The notes under the pieces were generated by a model. It was not told the origin of the DNA and ran no database searches. It saw only the letters and a list, made by a program, of their open reading frames with translations. Below are positions 45,485-55,835 of a DNA stretch of 64,000 nt, in pieces. The stretch lies in NCBI RefSeq assembly GCF_004664715.2, contig NC_051063.1, forward strand, positions 68,585,018-68,649,017, read 5' to 3'. This DNA comes from Peromyscus leucopus. Lineage: Eukaryota; Chordata; Mammalia; Rodentia; Cricetidae. Position 1 is the stretch's first letter. Every line of letters starts with the position of its first letter. Position numbers and translations under genes: made by a program.

Positions 45485-45880
45485 TGGCCATTCTTCAAGA
45501 GGAAATCAGAGTCCAGACTGGTGTGAGCTACTACTCTCATAGTTATAGTGAAATACCTAACACAGACAGCTTCGGGAAGAAGTGGTTCTGGCTTACAGTT
45601 TGAGGGCACTCATGGCTAGGGATGGGAAGTGACAGGAGAGGCTCTAGCTGTGATCGTGAAAGCACAGAGCAGCTGATCACACTGCATCCATACACAGGAA
45701 GAAGAGAGATCCACACTGCTCCCATCAGACTTCCTGGCTCCTTTTCCCCTTGAATTCAGTCTGGCACCCAAACTACCGAGGGTAGGTCTTCCCTCCTCCA
45801 TTAACCCCTCTGGAAACACCCTCATAGGCGCCCCCAAAGGTGTGTCTCCCAGGTGATTCAAAAATCCCATCAAATTAACA
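45485..45880 (-). mobile_element. MaLR LTR
   Basis: 'gtggttctggcttacagttt', 'gcagctgatcacactgcatc', 'gggtaggtcttccctcctcc' and 'ctcccaggtgattcaaaaat', ending near 'caaattaacaatag'. This is the antisense order of a rodent ERVL-MaLR LTR. Confidence 0.8.
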
Positions 45881-46261
45881 ATAGAGAATAAACACCATGG
45901 TTCTCAGTTTCTATTTTGATTGGGGTTGTCTGAAAAGGCTAAGTAAGTTAGATGTGGAGGTTTTGGCTTCTCCACACAGAACCACAGTGTCTGTTTTTAT
46001 TGAAGATTCTTTTGATGTCTCTCAAGACCTGACATCTCTTCCTCAAAGAAGCTCCAAATGAGCCTCGCTGGGTCCACCCATAGAGTAGACTATGCTACCT
46101 CAAGCAAGTGGCCCAGAAATCCTTTATTACTTCATTTTCCAGCTAATTATTAGTTTGAAGTAGGGAAATTATTGATCTGTGTGTGATACCATCAAAAGAA
46201 ACTGCTTAGCCGCCGCCTTTAAAGTATTCCCTGAGGAATTCTAGGCATGTAGCTTGTGTTA
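45881..46261. other. Unassigned non-coding DNA
   Basis: No gene or repeat recognised. Confidence 0.4.
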
Positions 46262-46680
46262 ATCTTCTCATTGTTACACCCAGATATGGCCCAAAGAATA
46301 GCAGCCTAAGGGGAGGGAGGGTTTATTTGGGTTCAGAATTTGAGTTTACTGTCCACCATGGGGAGGAAGTGACCGTGGTAAGAGTGAGCTGAAGTTACAG
46401 CAACAGGAACAAGAGGCTGTTTGCCCACATCTGAGTAGATGACAGGACAGCAAGTAGAGCTAGGCCCTGAGCTTCAAAGCCCACCTCCTCCAGGCAGGCA
46501 CCCACGCCCACCAAAGCTTCCGCAGTCTACCCAAACAGCAGCACCAGGACCGAGTGTTCCAACACATGAGCCCGTGGGAGGCGTTTCAAACCCACGCCAT
46601 CCGCAGACTTCTGTCTACCCTTTAATCTTAGTTCTGCTCCCTGCCCTGCTGTACCAATGACACTAACAGTGGAACCATGA
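46262..46680 (-). mobile_element. Diverged MaLR-type LTR
   Basis: 'cattgttacacccagatatg', 'gggtttatttgggttcag', 'gcttcaaagcccacctcctcc' and 'gaggcgtttcaaacccacg' follow an antisense MaLR LTR in order. It is strongly diverged. Confidence 0.6.
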
Positions 46681-46789
46681 CCTCGTCATGCTGTGGAGAC
46701 TTTTAACAGAAGGACTTTTTCAGGAATCTTACTAAGTGATGCGCAGCGGCTGATTTCATGGGCTTTTTCTTTTTTTTTCCTCCCTCATG

Positions 46790-47000
46790 TCAAGCAACTG
46801 TTCTCCTATTCCTGTCTTATTAAGTTTTTATCAGAGATTGATGTAGAATTTTATCAGGTGTCCTCTGGGAGTTTATGGAGGTCTTTCCTCTTTTAATCTA
46901 CCTATGTGATATCTTTTATTAATAGATTTCTGAATATTAAAACATTATTGTATTCCTAGAATGGATCTATATGGCATATGAAACTGTTGTTTGCAACTGA
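46790..47000 (-). mobile_element. Old LINE-1 ORF2 fragment
   Basis: 'ttaagtttttatcagagatt', 'tagaattttatcaggtgtcc', 'tgtgatatcttttattaat' and 'attgtattcctagaatgga' are in the order of antisense L1 ORF2. Confidence 0.65.
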
Positions 47001-47364
47001 CTATGTATTATTTAGGGCTTCCTGTTCTTTGATTCAGCAGCCACACACTGCACCACACCGGGGCCAGGCAGCTCTTATATCGGTTTCATCCTCCAACGAG
47101 AGGGATCTGGGGTTTCTCCCACTTTGCGGTTTCATGCTCAAGTCTTAGGGAGTTCAACACTGCAGCGAGAAGCAGGTTTGTCCTTGTTCTTTTGGTATAA
47201 ATGCCACAGGGGAGCTGTTTGTCCTTACTCTTTTGTGACCCTTCACCCAAACCCTGGAGAGCTCTGGGGTTATTCTGTAAGAACACTGAATTAAGAACGA
47301 AGCACTGAATGGAAACAGAGAGGGATCGACACGGGTTAGTTTGAAAGTGGTTCCACGCTAGAGG
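47001..47364. other. Unassigned non-coding DNA
   Basis: No gene or repeat recognised. A 105-codon minus-strand frame has no domain that I know. Confidence 0.4.
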
Positions 47365-47635
47365 AATTAGGGCTCTGGGGAGGAGTCTCAGAGGGTAAAG
47401 CACTTACAGTGTAAACGTGAGGACCTGAGTCCAGATTCCCAGCCCCCGGGTAAAAGCCAGGTGCAACAATGTAAGACTGTGACCCCAGAGCCAGGGAGAC
47501 AAATGGCAGACATAACTTGTCTAGATAAGATGGCTTGTTCCGTACGTAAGAGACCTTGTCTCAAAAGACAAAATAGAGAACGACAGAGGAAGACACCCAA
47601 CGTTGACCTCTGACCTCTGCACACAAACTTTGAAC
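47365..47635 (+). mobile_element. RSINE1/B4-type SINE
   Basis: 'aggagtctcagagggtaaag', 'gtgaggacctgagtccagat', 'agagaccttgtctcaaaaga' and 'gaagacacccaacgttgacc' are the sense order of RSINE1/B4. Confidence 0.8.
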
Positions 47636-48079
47636 AGTTTGCCTCGTGGCTACTAACCTGTAAGAGCTCACTCCTTTTTCAGTGAGACATGAGAATTTCT
47701 ATTCTGCTTCCTTGTTGGTTACTGAGTCAGATCTGGGACTGCTGGGTAGATTTTGTGACAAGTTAATTGCAGGATCTTCTTCTTTTTCCCCTCAATCACA
47801 GTCACAAACTCATCGTCTTCCACATGTGTTCTCCTTTCTCTCTTCTTCAGTCAGCTTTACCAGTGGCTAATCCAGCGTAGTGACTGTTCTCAACGTTCTT
47901 GAATAGACCAAGTTGACTGATTTTAACACTCTTAACTCCTAAAGCTCTCTTCTGTTGCCGTCACAGTTTATTAACGATCTTGAGATTCACGTCTTTGACT
48001 GCTAACATCATGAACTTAAAGGTGTCTTCGGAGTGAGGAGTGTGTCATTGCTTCTCACTCTTGCTTGATAGCAAATATA
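47636..48079. other. Unassigned non-coding DNA
   Basis: No gene or repeat recognised. Confidence 0.4.
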
Positions 48080-48640
48080 TTTATTTTTAAAAACAGCCTT
48101 CACCTACCCTTTGACAACGTCATACATGTATACAATGTATCTTGACCATATCCCCCTATCTCCCATCTCCACCTTCCCTCACACACATCTAACATGTCCC
48201 TGTCCCCCTTCCACATCCTCTCATTTTGAGAAGCCACTGAGCTCAGTTGGTGCTGCCTGTTGGAATGTTTACCAATCTTGCCTTGATCTTCTGTAATAAC
48301 CACAGCTGTGGCGAGCTCCTTAGTGCCATGGCCATGCCATATCCGGAAGACAGCACTTGATGGCACTCTTCCCACCCTCCGGCTCTTCCCTTCTTCCCAC
48401 CCCAGCTTCTGTGCTGTTTCCAGAGACTGGAGGTAAGGGTTGCAAATGTCTCATTTAGGGTCCAGCAATCAATAGACACTTATTCTCAGCACTCTGACCA
48501 GTTATGGGGCTCTCCATCGACTGCTGCCCACTACAGAAAGAAATGTCTGTAGCCACAGTTGAGAGGAGCACCGATCTACAGGCGTAAATATAAATATTTA
48601 GTAGTCATATTTTATATGATTCATTTGACCCTGAGTTGAC
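48080..48640 (-). mobile_element. Rodent LINE-1 3' UTR
   Basis: 'gacaacgtcatacatgtata', 'gtgctgcctgttggaatgtt', 'gtaataaccacagctgtggc', 'cattctcagcactctgaccag'-like sequence and 'ctacaggcgtaaatataaat' are the antisense order of a rodent L1 3' UTR, with internal deletions. Confidence 0.7.
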
Positions 48641-49246
48641 TGTGGACATGTCCCCTTAATTTTCTTATAGTCTTATTTTTTAAGAATTCTGAAACTTCCT
48701 TCAGTCATGGTTCCTTTTATCAGTGTTCACTGGGTGAACGTGATTTTAGCTTTTAAGTGTTAGTAAAACTCTCGTCAATTTCATGAGAGTTGTGCCTGTG
48801 GTCTGTGCAATTTGTTCCTTAGAAGATGTCCTTAAGTGTTTCTTTATAATTAAGGTTTTTCCTTCAATCATCAGTCCCCACAGATACACCACAGACACGG
48901 TTCTCCTTTGATGATGCAAAGCTCATTAACCCTTGTTAAATGCCAACTTGGTTCTCTTTACATATGGCCTGTTTTTACTGTCCCTGTTCTGTTTTCCAAC
49001 TGTCCTGTGCAATTGTGGATTTTTTCTCTGATACTTCATTTGTTTATAAATGTTATAGTCTAATAATTATAGTTTCTACATGAGGGTTTATGATTCATAC
49101 ACATTTACGATTTCTGCTTTCTACCAATATAAAAATAAAACACTTGAAACTGCTTAAAATTTAATTTAATATGAATATGAATACTTTCTAGGTTATGTTT
49201 TTCATTTATCCACGTATGCCTTTATCTTATCCAACCTGTTATTTTT
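48641..49246. other. Unassigned AT-rich DNA
   Basis: It may continue old L1 sequence, but I cannot name it. No open frames of note. Confidence 0.35.
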
Positions 49247-49370
49247 CAATCTTTTTTTTCCCCTTAATTTATACAAGGTGTTTCTATATAGCCAAGACTG
49301 GCCTCCTGTCTTGGTTTCTTTGGCTCTGATATTACAGATATGTGCCACCATGCCTGGGCAAATTTTTTAA
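49247..49370 (-). mobile_element. Old B1 SINE
   Basis: A T-tract, 'acaaggtgtttctatatagc', 'aagactggcctcctgtcttg' and 'gatatgtgccaccatgcctg'-like sequence mark a diverged antisense B1. Confidence 0.7.
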
Positions 49371-49436
49371 ACTTTTCCATGTCATTTTTAGTTTAAAAAT
49401 TACTAAACTTACCTTTCCATTGACTTAGTTTTGTTT

Positions 49437-51425
49437 CCTGTGGTAAAAAAAAAAAAAATACCCTCACAAAGGCAGCTTAGGGGAGAAAGAATTTGTTTTA
49501 GTTGGAATTCCATGTTACAGTCCATCACTGTGGAGACGTCAAGAGGCAGGAATGAGAAGCAACTGGTCACATCCACAGTCAAGAACAGAGAGGATGAGCA
49601 CATACACACTAGTGCTCAGCTCACATCCTTCACTCTTCTATAGTTCAGGATCCTCTGATTAGGGAATGACAGTGGGCAAGTCTTCTCACTTAGATTAATG
49701 TAGTCAGTCCCTCATGGACAGGCTAACATGATCTAGACAATCCCTCATTTAGAGGCTCTTTCTGGATAATTCTACAATGTATCAAATCAACACACATAAC
49801 TAACCATCACAATCCCACTGACACACGGTCATACAACCATAACTTTTCACCCCCCTCCCCCCAAGGCTGTATGTTTGTCTCATAATGTTAAATACAGACC
49901 AACTTTAAATGTCCCCATAATCTTTAAGAAATCAAACATTTTAAAAACCCAATGTGAGTGCCTACAAATTTTTTTTTAAAGTCTCATACTTTCAATATAT
50001 AACAGCATCAAGTAAATACTCTTATTCCAAAAAGGGAGACATGGACCATAGAGGAGACCAAAACAACCCCCAAATTTAGCAGAACAAACAGCAAATCTTG
50101 CAACTTCATGTCCTGCATCTGGAGTTTGTAATGTAATCAACTAGGCTCAAACACAGTTGGGTAGCTCCACCCTCCAGCCTGCCACCTGTGCACACAGCTT
50201 CTCCTCCAGTTACCGCCCCACTCCACACATGCAGCCCTTCCTGAGCCAATGACTTACGGTTCTGACATCTCCGGTATTCTGGGGTCTCCACTGCAACTGA
50301 GGTTTCACTTCCACAACAGCACACAGCAGCCTCTCGGTACCTCTCTGCAAGAACTCCAACCCTGCCACACAGTGCCTGGCCTCTGCTGTTCTCCTGAACC
50401 CCCTTAATCTTGCATCATTCATGCTTCCAGAACCAGTTCCACATGGCTGGCACAACACTGCCGAGTTCTGCTGCTAGCTCAAAATGAAAGCTGGACCACA
50501 GCTACATCAGTTTCTGTGTGCTGACCCTAGGGAGATGCTTTGGGAGGCAATGAATTCCTTTAGCTTAGGCTTTTTTTTTTTTCCTTCGAATACATTTTTT
50601 GTTATTGTTGTTGTTGGTTTTTTGAGACTGGGTTTCTCTGTGTAGCTTTGTGCCTTTCCTAGAACTCCCTCTGTAGTCAGTCCAGACTGGCCTTGAACTC
50701 ACAGAGATCCACCTGCCTCTGCTTCCCGAGTACTGGGATTAAAGGCATGCGCCACCACTGCCCAGCTCCTTTGAATAAATTTGGACCATTACACAGTTGA
50801 TCCTCTGATGAATGGGATTTTTCTCCCATTCTTCTACTACAGATTAGGAATTTTCTCCACAGTGGTGCTGATCTCTCTCTTGATTACAGCAGCTTTTTCA
50901 GCATCAATTTGGATATCATCCTGCTACTCAATCCATCATCACTCCATTCTACTTCACTCTGGTTCTCAGAAAGCAGGCAGAATGATGCCAGAGTCTTGAC
51001 AAAGATACCACATGAAAGGCCCCCAGCCCAGTTCCTAACAGAATCCTTACTCACCTTTGGAACCTTGTGAGCCAGACCTCCACTGTCCACATGTCTCTCA
51101 GAAGTCTTTCTTATAAGCTTCCTTCTGAGCAGTCCAGTAAGCTCCGTTTTCAGAATTTAAAGGCTTGTCTAACCAGTGTACAAAACTCTTCCACATTCCT
51201 CCTACAAAACAGTCTCAAGGGCTTAAAAGTCACACTGGTTTATCACAGAAATGATACCAATTTCTGCCTTAGCTTAGTTACTGTGATAAAATACCCTGAC
51301 CAGAATATCTTAAGAGGTCAAAGGATTTATTTCAGCTCCCAGTTCCAGGTTACAGCCCATCATGACCAGGAAGTCACAGTGGCTGGAAGACACCTGATGG
51401 AGTTGGTCATGTGCACAAAATAAAA
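49437..51425 (-). mobile_element. Nearly complete non-autonomous MaLR element
   Basis: The 3' LTR is 49437-49811 ('tgtgatggttagttatgtg' on the minus strand). The internal region is 49812-51261, interrupted by a B1. A truncated 5' LTR is 51262-51425. The internal part has sequence that I recognise from rodent MaLR elements, such as 'agcatcaatttggatatcat' and 'ttggaaccttgtgagccag'. Just inside the 5' LTR the minus strand reads 'aaattggtatcatttctg', a plausible decayed primer-binding region. No gag or pol frame is present, as is usual for MaLRs. Confidence 0.75.
50598..50767 (-). mobile_element. B1 SINE inside the MaLR
   Basis: Body 'gagactgggtttctctgtg' to 'gccaccactgcccagct' with a T/G-rich tail. 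It is flanked by imperfect 15-bp repeats, ccttcgaatacattt (50583-50597) and cctttgaataaattt (50768-50782). Confidence 0.9.
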
Positions 51426-51484
51426 TTACAGGTAATTTTTTGCCTTGGTCTTTGAAATTCAATTCCATGATTTTTATGCTCATT

Positions 51485-51675
51485 TTAAGAATTTTGTGTA
51501 TGTGTGTATGCATGTAGCTGTACATATCTATGATAAGCATGTAGAGGTTACAGGACAACTTACAGGAATCGGTTTTCTCTTTCTACCCTGTGGGGCTCCA
51601 GGAACAGACTCGAGTCACTGGGCTTGGTAGCAAACAAATGCCCTTCCCCCCTGAACCATCTCACTGGCCCAGTTT
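51485..51675 (-). mobile_element. B3/RSINE-type SINE
   Basis: GT-rich at left, 'gtggggctccaggaacaga', then 'ctgaaccatctcactggccc', the antisense of a tRNA-derived SINE head. Confidence 0.7.
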
Positions 51676-51919
51676 TGTCTGGAGACACGAGATACCTTCA
51701 TATCCCTCCATGATAGCTCCAGCTACTCCCTTGGCTCTATGCTCTCCTTTGGGGATGGCCATTATGCGTATGTTTGCTCTCTTGCCCTCCAAGCTCACAA
51801 TTTTCCCTTTTAACATTTTATTCACAAATCTCCTTTCTCTGGTCTTCTGTAACTTCTCAATTTTATTTCCTAGCTCCCTAAATTAGTGTTCTATCATCAA
51901 CTGCCCACACTGCAGTTTT

Positions 51920-52120
51920 GGTTTTTTGGTTTTTTGGTTTTTTTTTTTTTTTTTTTTTTTTTGGTTTTTTGGTTTTTTTCGAGACAGGGTTTCTCTGTGT
52001 AGCTTTGCACCTTTCCTGGAACTCACTTGGTAGCCCAGGCTGGCCTCGAACTCACAGAGATCCGCCTGGCTCTGCCTCCCGAGTGCTGGGATTAAAGGCA
52101 TGCGCCACCACCGCCCGGCC
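51920..52120 (-). mobile_element. Young B1 SINE with target-site duplication
   Basis: A T-rich tail with GGTTTTTT units, 'cgagacagggtttctctg', 'cgaactcacagagatccgc' and 'gccaccaccgcccggcc'. 'acactgcagtttt' is perfectly repeated at 51907-51919 and 52121-52133. Confidence 0.95.
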
Positions 52121-52191
52121 ACACTGCAGTTTTAAAAGACTCAATTCTCTTACTGAACTGTTGAAGATCTGCTTTTATCCTGTTACAAGAA

Positions 52192-52335
52192 ATGCCTGGC
52201 CACATGTTTATCATCCTAGCATGTAGGGGGTTGAAGTAGTGTGTTAGGAACTCAAAGCCAGTCTTGGAAACATAGTGAACTCAAGGCCGGCCTAGGCTAC
52301 ATGAAACCTGGTCTCAACAACCGCAACAAAAAGCC
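52192..52335 (+). mobile_element. Old B1 SINE
   Basis: 'gcctggccacatgtttatca', 'aactcaaggccggcctaggc' and 'acatgaaacctggtctcaac' mark a diverged sense B1. Confidence 0.75.
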
Positions 52336-52391
52336 TATTCTGATTTCATAGGTGCCAAGTCTCCCTTGATCTTGATTTTCAAAAGGTGGGA

Positions 52392-52550
52392 GGGGCTGGA
52401 GAAATGGCTCCTCGGTTAACAACGCTTGCTGACCCGGAAGATGGGAGTTTGTTCCCTTTTCTGGCTTCTATGAGCAACTGCACTCAGGTGCACATGCAGT
52501 ACACTCACAGACATAGACATAATTAAAAACGAATTAATTAAAAGAAAAAA
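52392..52550 (+). mobile_element. B2/B3 SINE
   Basis: 'aggggctggagaaatggctc', 'aacaacgcttgctgacccgg' and 'gtgcacatgcagtacactc' with an AT-rich tail. Confidence 0.8.
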
Positions 52551-52883
52551 TTCAAAGTGACAAAAAGAAACTAGAAATGCTCTGGAATGTTCTACTTCTT
52601 TTTTACAGAGGTGGTTTCAGAGTCTGAAGAATTGTCTCGTGATAAAGTTGTGCCACTGCAGAGGAAGGCCTTTTTTTCTCCCATCATTGAGTTTTCCTAG
52701 GTGTAATGCAGAAAAACATTTCAGGCACAAGATAAGGATGAGAGGTGAAGTTTCTCTAAATGTGTGGTCAGATTGCAGTATAGTTCATAAGAAGCAGACT
52801 CAGCCCCTCCTCAGGCCTCTCCTGACTGCTTGGGAACACCGTACTTCCAGAAGTGGACTTCCTGCTCTTTGCCGGTCTGATTA
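52551..52883. other. Unassigned non-coding DNA
   Basis: No gene or repeat recognised between the B3 and the minisatellite. Confidence 0.4.
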
Positions 52884-53292
52884 GTGGCTACTGGCTGGTG
52901 GCTGGTGATTGGTCGCTGGTGGCTGGGGTGGTTGGTGGCTGGTAGCTGGTGGCTGGTGGCTGGGGTTGTTGGTGGCTGGTGGCTAGTGTTTGGAATGGCT
53001 GGTGGCTTGTGACTGGGGTTGCTGGTAGCTGGTGGCTGGTGACTGGTGGTTGGAGTGGCCGGTGGCTGGTGACTGGGGTGGCTGATAACTGGTGGCTGGT
53101 GGCTAGGGTGGCTGGTGACTGGGGTTGCTGGTAGCTGGGGGCTGGGGGCTGGGGGCTGGTGACTGGTAGCTGGTGGCTGGTGGTTGGAGTGGCTGGTGGC
53201 TGGTGACTGGGGTGGCTGATAACTGGTGGCTGGTGGCTAGGGTGGCTAGTGGCTGGGGTGGCTGGTAGCTTGTGGCTGGTGGCTGGTGGCCA
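52884..53292 (+). repeat. GGTGGCT-based minisatellite
   Basis: About 410 bases built from 7-bp units GGTGGCT, GGTGACT, GGTAGCT and GGTTGGAGT-type variants. It is G/T-rich on the plus strand with few A. A 134-bp higher-order duplication is visible: the block beginning 'ggttggagtgg' at 53048 recurs at 53182. Because 7 is not a multiple of 3, all frames repeat as 7-residue patterns. A 206-codon minus-strand frame (52888-53508) of Pro, Thr, Ser, His and Gln results and is probably not a gene. Confidence 0.9.
53121..53155 (+). other. Potential G-quadruplex in the minisatellite
   Basis: Four G runs at 53121-53124, 53137-53141, 53144-53148 and 53151-53155. The last three are separated only by CT. 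Confidence 0.7.
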
Positions 53293-54049
53293 GACGTGCT
53301 CTCCTTGGTCTCCTGGCTTGCACCTTCTTGGCTCAGGAGCAACAACACAGTCTGAAAGGTCTTTCCCAGAGAGTTCCCGGAGAACCGCTCCTTCCTTGAC
53401 CATGTGAGATGGTCCGGGTTGGCTCTTCGGTCCACACAGTCCTATGTGCAGAAAATGTGGATAGAGTGTCCTGTGACTACCATCTGCACGTGCTAGGGTA
53501 ACTTCCACTCCAACCTAGAGTCTTTACTACCTTCTCACTTTTCTGGTCCCTTCCATGGAATCTCTGTAGTAAGGAAGGACAGATATGGTAACTGTGGGAG
53601 AAAAACAAACAAACAAAAGAACAACAACCTAGCTGAGAGGGGATCAAGGTCAGGGAGGGGGCAGGAGAGGAAACTTAGTACCTACTGTTATCTCCACACA
53701 TAGGAGAGGCCACTGCTGGGCTAGGCCCTGAAGGCCACTGACCCCACACAATGCACCCCAGGGACAACTTGCCTCAGTTCTTCTGAAAGCTGCTGCTCTG
53801 TAGAAGTCCAAGGAAAGGGGGCTCCAGCCTTGGCCCAGAGGCCCTTCTGGTTTCCCATGTCCCTGGAGATTGTACTCCCCAACCTCGGAACAGAGAAGGC
53901 AGAAGCTAGCAGGCTCTCCAGCAACACCTTCTGGCCAGACCCAGAACTCCACCCTCCACCTTGTGCTTCCTGGGGTCAGCAGATTCTGAAAGGACGCAGC
54001 CTCAGCCCTGCACCTGAAATCTATAACCATGGCTCCTCCATATAAGGAG

Positions 54050-54480
54050 GACTCCCTCGTGCTTGCCTTAAGAAACATGCCTATTCTCTCCTTCCAGGCT
54101 CAGAAGCCATGAAGGCAAAGCTGTGTGCTTCCCTTCACAGTGACAGTGACATTTCTTTGAGACTTTCGCCAGCAACCCTGACACCAAGCAGATAAATACG
54201 TACTTCCCCCGACGCTTTCCCGCTTTGCCTTTGTTTTCTAAAGAAACCCTTGTTTTGCGTGACTGATGGGAGGCAGTGCGTGGGAACGCCTGTAAATCTG
54301 CAGGAAGGGAGCTGGGAGAGCAGCGGCATTCTTTATCCGGCTCCCCCATCGATCGCCTCTAATGAGCACCAGTACAGCTGAGGCTAATGGTACTTCGTCT
54401 GGTGTTAAGGGCAAACGTGGGAGAAGATTTTCAACCCAAGGGGCTTAACAGTTGCTGGACGGCCCGGAGCCCTCGGGGCG
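54050..54480. promoter_or_regulatory. Candidate conserved non-coding element, CpG-containing
   Basis: Repeat-free sequence with an unusual number of CpGs for this window, such as 'cccccgacgctttcccgct', 'cccatcgatcgcctctaat' and 'ggacggcccggagccctcg'. No convincing open frame. A regulatory or conserved role is an inference from texture. Confidence 0.3.
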
Positions 54481-54673
54481 AGGATGCACTTGAGAGGTCA
54501 CTGAAGCAAATGAGGGGAAGATTTGGTGCCCTCTGGAAGAAACGTGCAGGACTGGGTTTGGGTTTTTTTTCCCCCCCAACAGAGACTACAGGCATCAACA
54601 AAACCCTCACCTTCTCTTGCTAGTCATTAGTCCCTGACCCTCACCCGATAAGAAGGCTCCTACTAGAGCTGCC

Positions 54674-54732
54674 TTATCCTAATTATGACTCATCAGATGG
54701 CAGCAATCCTACCCAATTAGTGGGGCTTAAGC
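54674..54732. promoter_or_regulatory. Compact transcription-factor motif cluster
   Basis: Within 59 bases: TTATC (GATA-type, 54674-54678), TAATTA (homeodomain, 54680-54685), TGACTCA (AP-1, 54686-54692), CAGATG (E-box, 54694-54699), CAATTAG (54714-54720) and the palindrome GCTTAAGC (54725-54732). The first four are almost contiguous. Confidence 0.4.
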
Positions 54733-55729
54733 AAGGAGCACTTCACAGACTGAGGTCCAAGCCCTGAGTGATCCAAGGAAGGACAGAGCCCGCTCCAATG
54801 CCCTCCACCCTGCTCTGTTCCTTACCTAGGGGTCCAGGCTGCCATTTGATCTGATGTGCTTGATATTTCTTCCTCTGTGTTGCCTGCTGCCCCCCTACCT
54901 CAGAGATCTGAGAGGCGCCAGATGAGTGGCCATAAGAGAGACAAAGGCCAGTGGCCTTCAAGGGACAACTGACTGGCAGACCTATAGAATGCTTGTGGTC
55001 ACATGTCAGCACAGACAGGGGGCCACAAGTATTAGACAAAATTAAAAACAACAACAACAAGAAGAAGACTGGCAAATGCCTTCAGGGACCGGGCTCTACA
55101 CACACCCTGAACTTTAATAGCGTAATGGAGTCACTGCAGCTGGGAAAAGAACCCTGAGCCAGCAGGGAGAAAGGGTCTGCTGCAGCTGGGGGATGAGACA
55201 GCAGGGGAGAGGCAAGGCATGATGGGGAACGCATCCTGTGCTTTGCGAAACTGCCCAAACCACTGTTTATTTTAATGCTGTAAATAAGCAATTTAAATAG
55301 CACCCTAGTTCCATAATAAGTATCGTGGTAATGTGATACCCTGAGGTTACAACAAATTATTTATTAGTTTTTTTTTATTTTAATTCTAAGGCAGCATCTT
55401 TATAGCTAGGAGATTTCCATTGGATCAGATGATTAAAAATATGGGTGCAGGTATGCCCCCTAGGTTAAGAGAGCTATGCCCTGACACACGGATTTCTGTA
55501 AAGCCGCTATACATGTGCAGAAAGGTCTTCAAAAACAGTTACCCCACAAAGACCACATACCCCCAAACCCACTCTGCACGCCCCCCCCACACACACACAC
55601 AGGGGTGGGGGGAGAGCAGTAAAAAACAAAAGAATCCCAAGACCAAGGCTGGCTCCTCACGCCTTGAGTTGAAGGCCATGCACATTAAAGAGAATGGCTC
55701 TGTCACATTTAGAGACACTGCCCAGAGTA

Positions 55730-55835
55730 ACGGAAAAAGCAGCAGGCTTGGGATCAGAAAGCTAGCTAATTGACAACCCACTATTTCCTGGCTTCGGCGT
55801 CCTTTTCTGTAAATAAAGTGTGTGGATTAGAGAAA
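55730..55835 (+). mobile_element. Possible MIR SINE
   Basis: 'ggaaaaagcagcaggcttgg', 'gatcagaaag' and 'ttctgtaaataaagtgtgt' in MIR order with a shortened middle. An old, diverged element. Confidence 0.45.

Noticed and set aside
52888..53508. 206-codon minus-strand frame rich in Pro, Thr, Ser, His and Gln
   Set aside because: It is produced by the 7-bp minisatellite, which keeps all frames similar. The non-repetitive part has no recognisable domain and no splice or promoter context.
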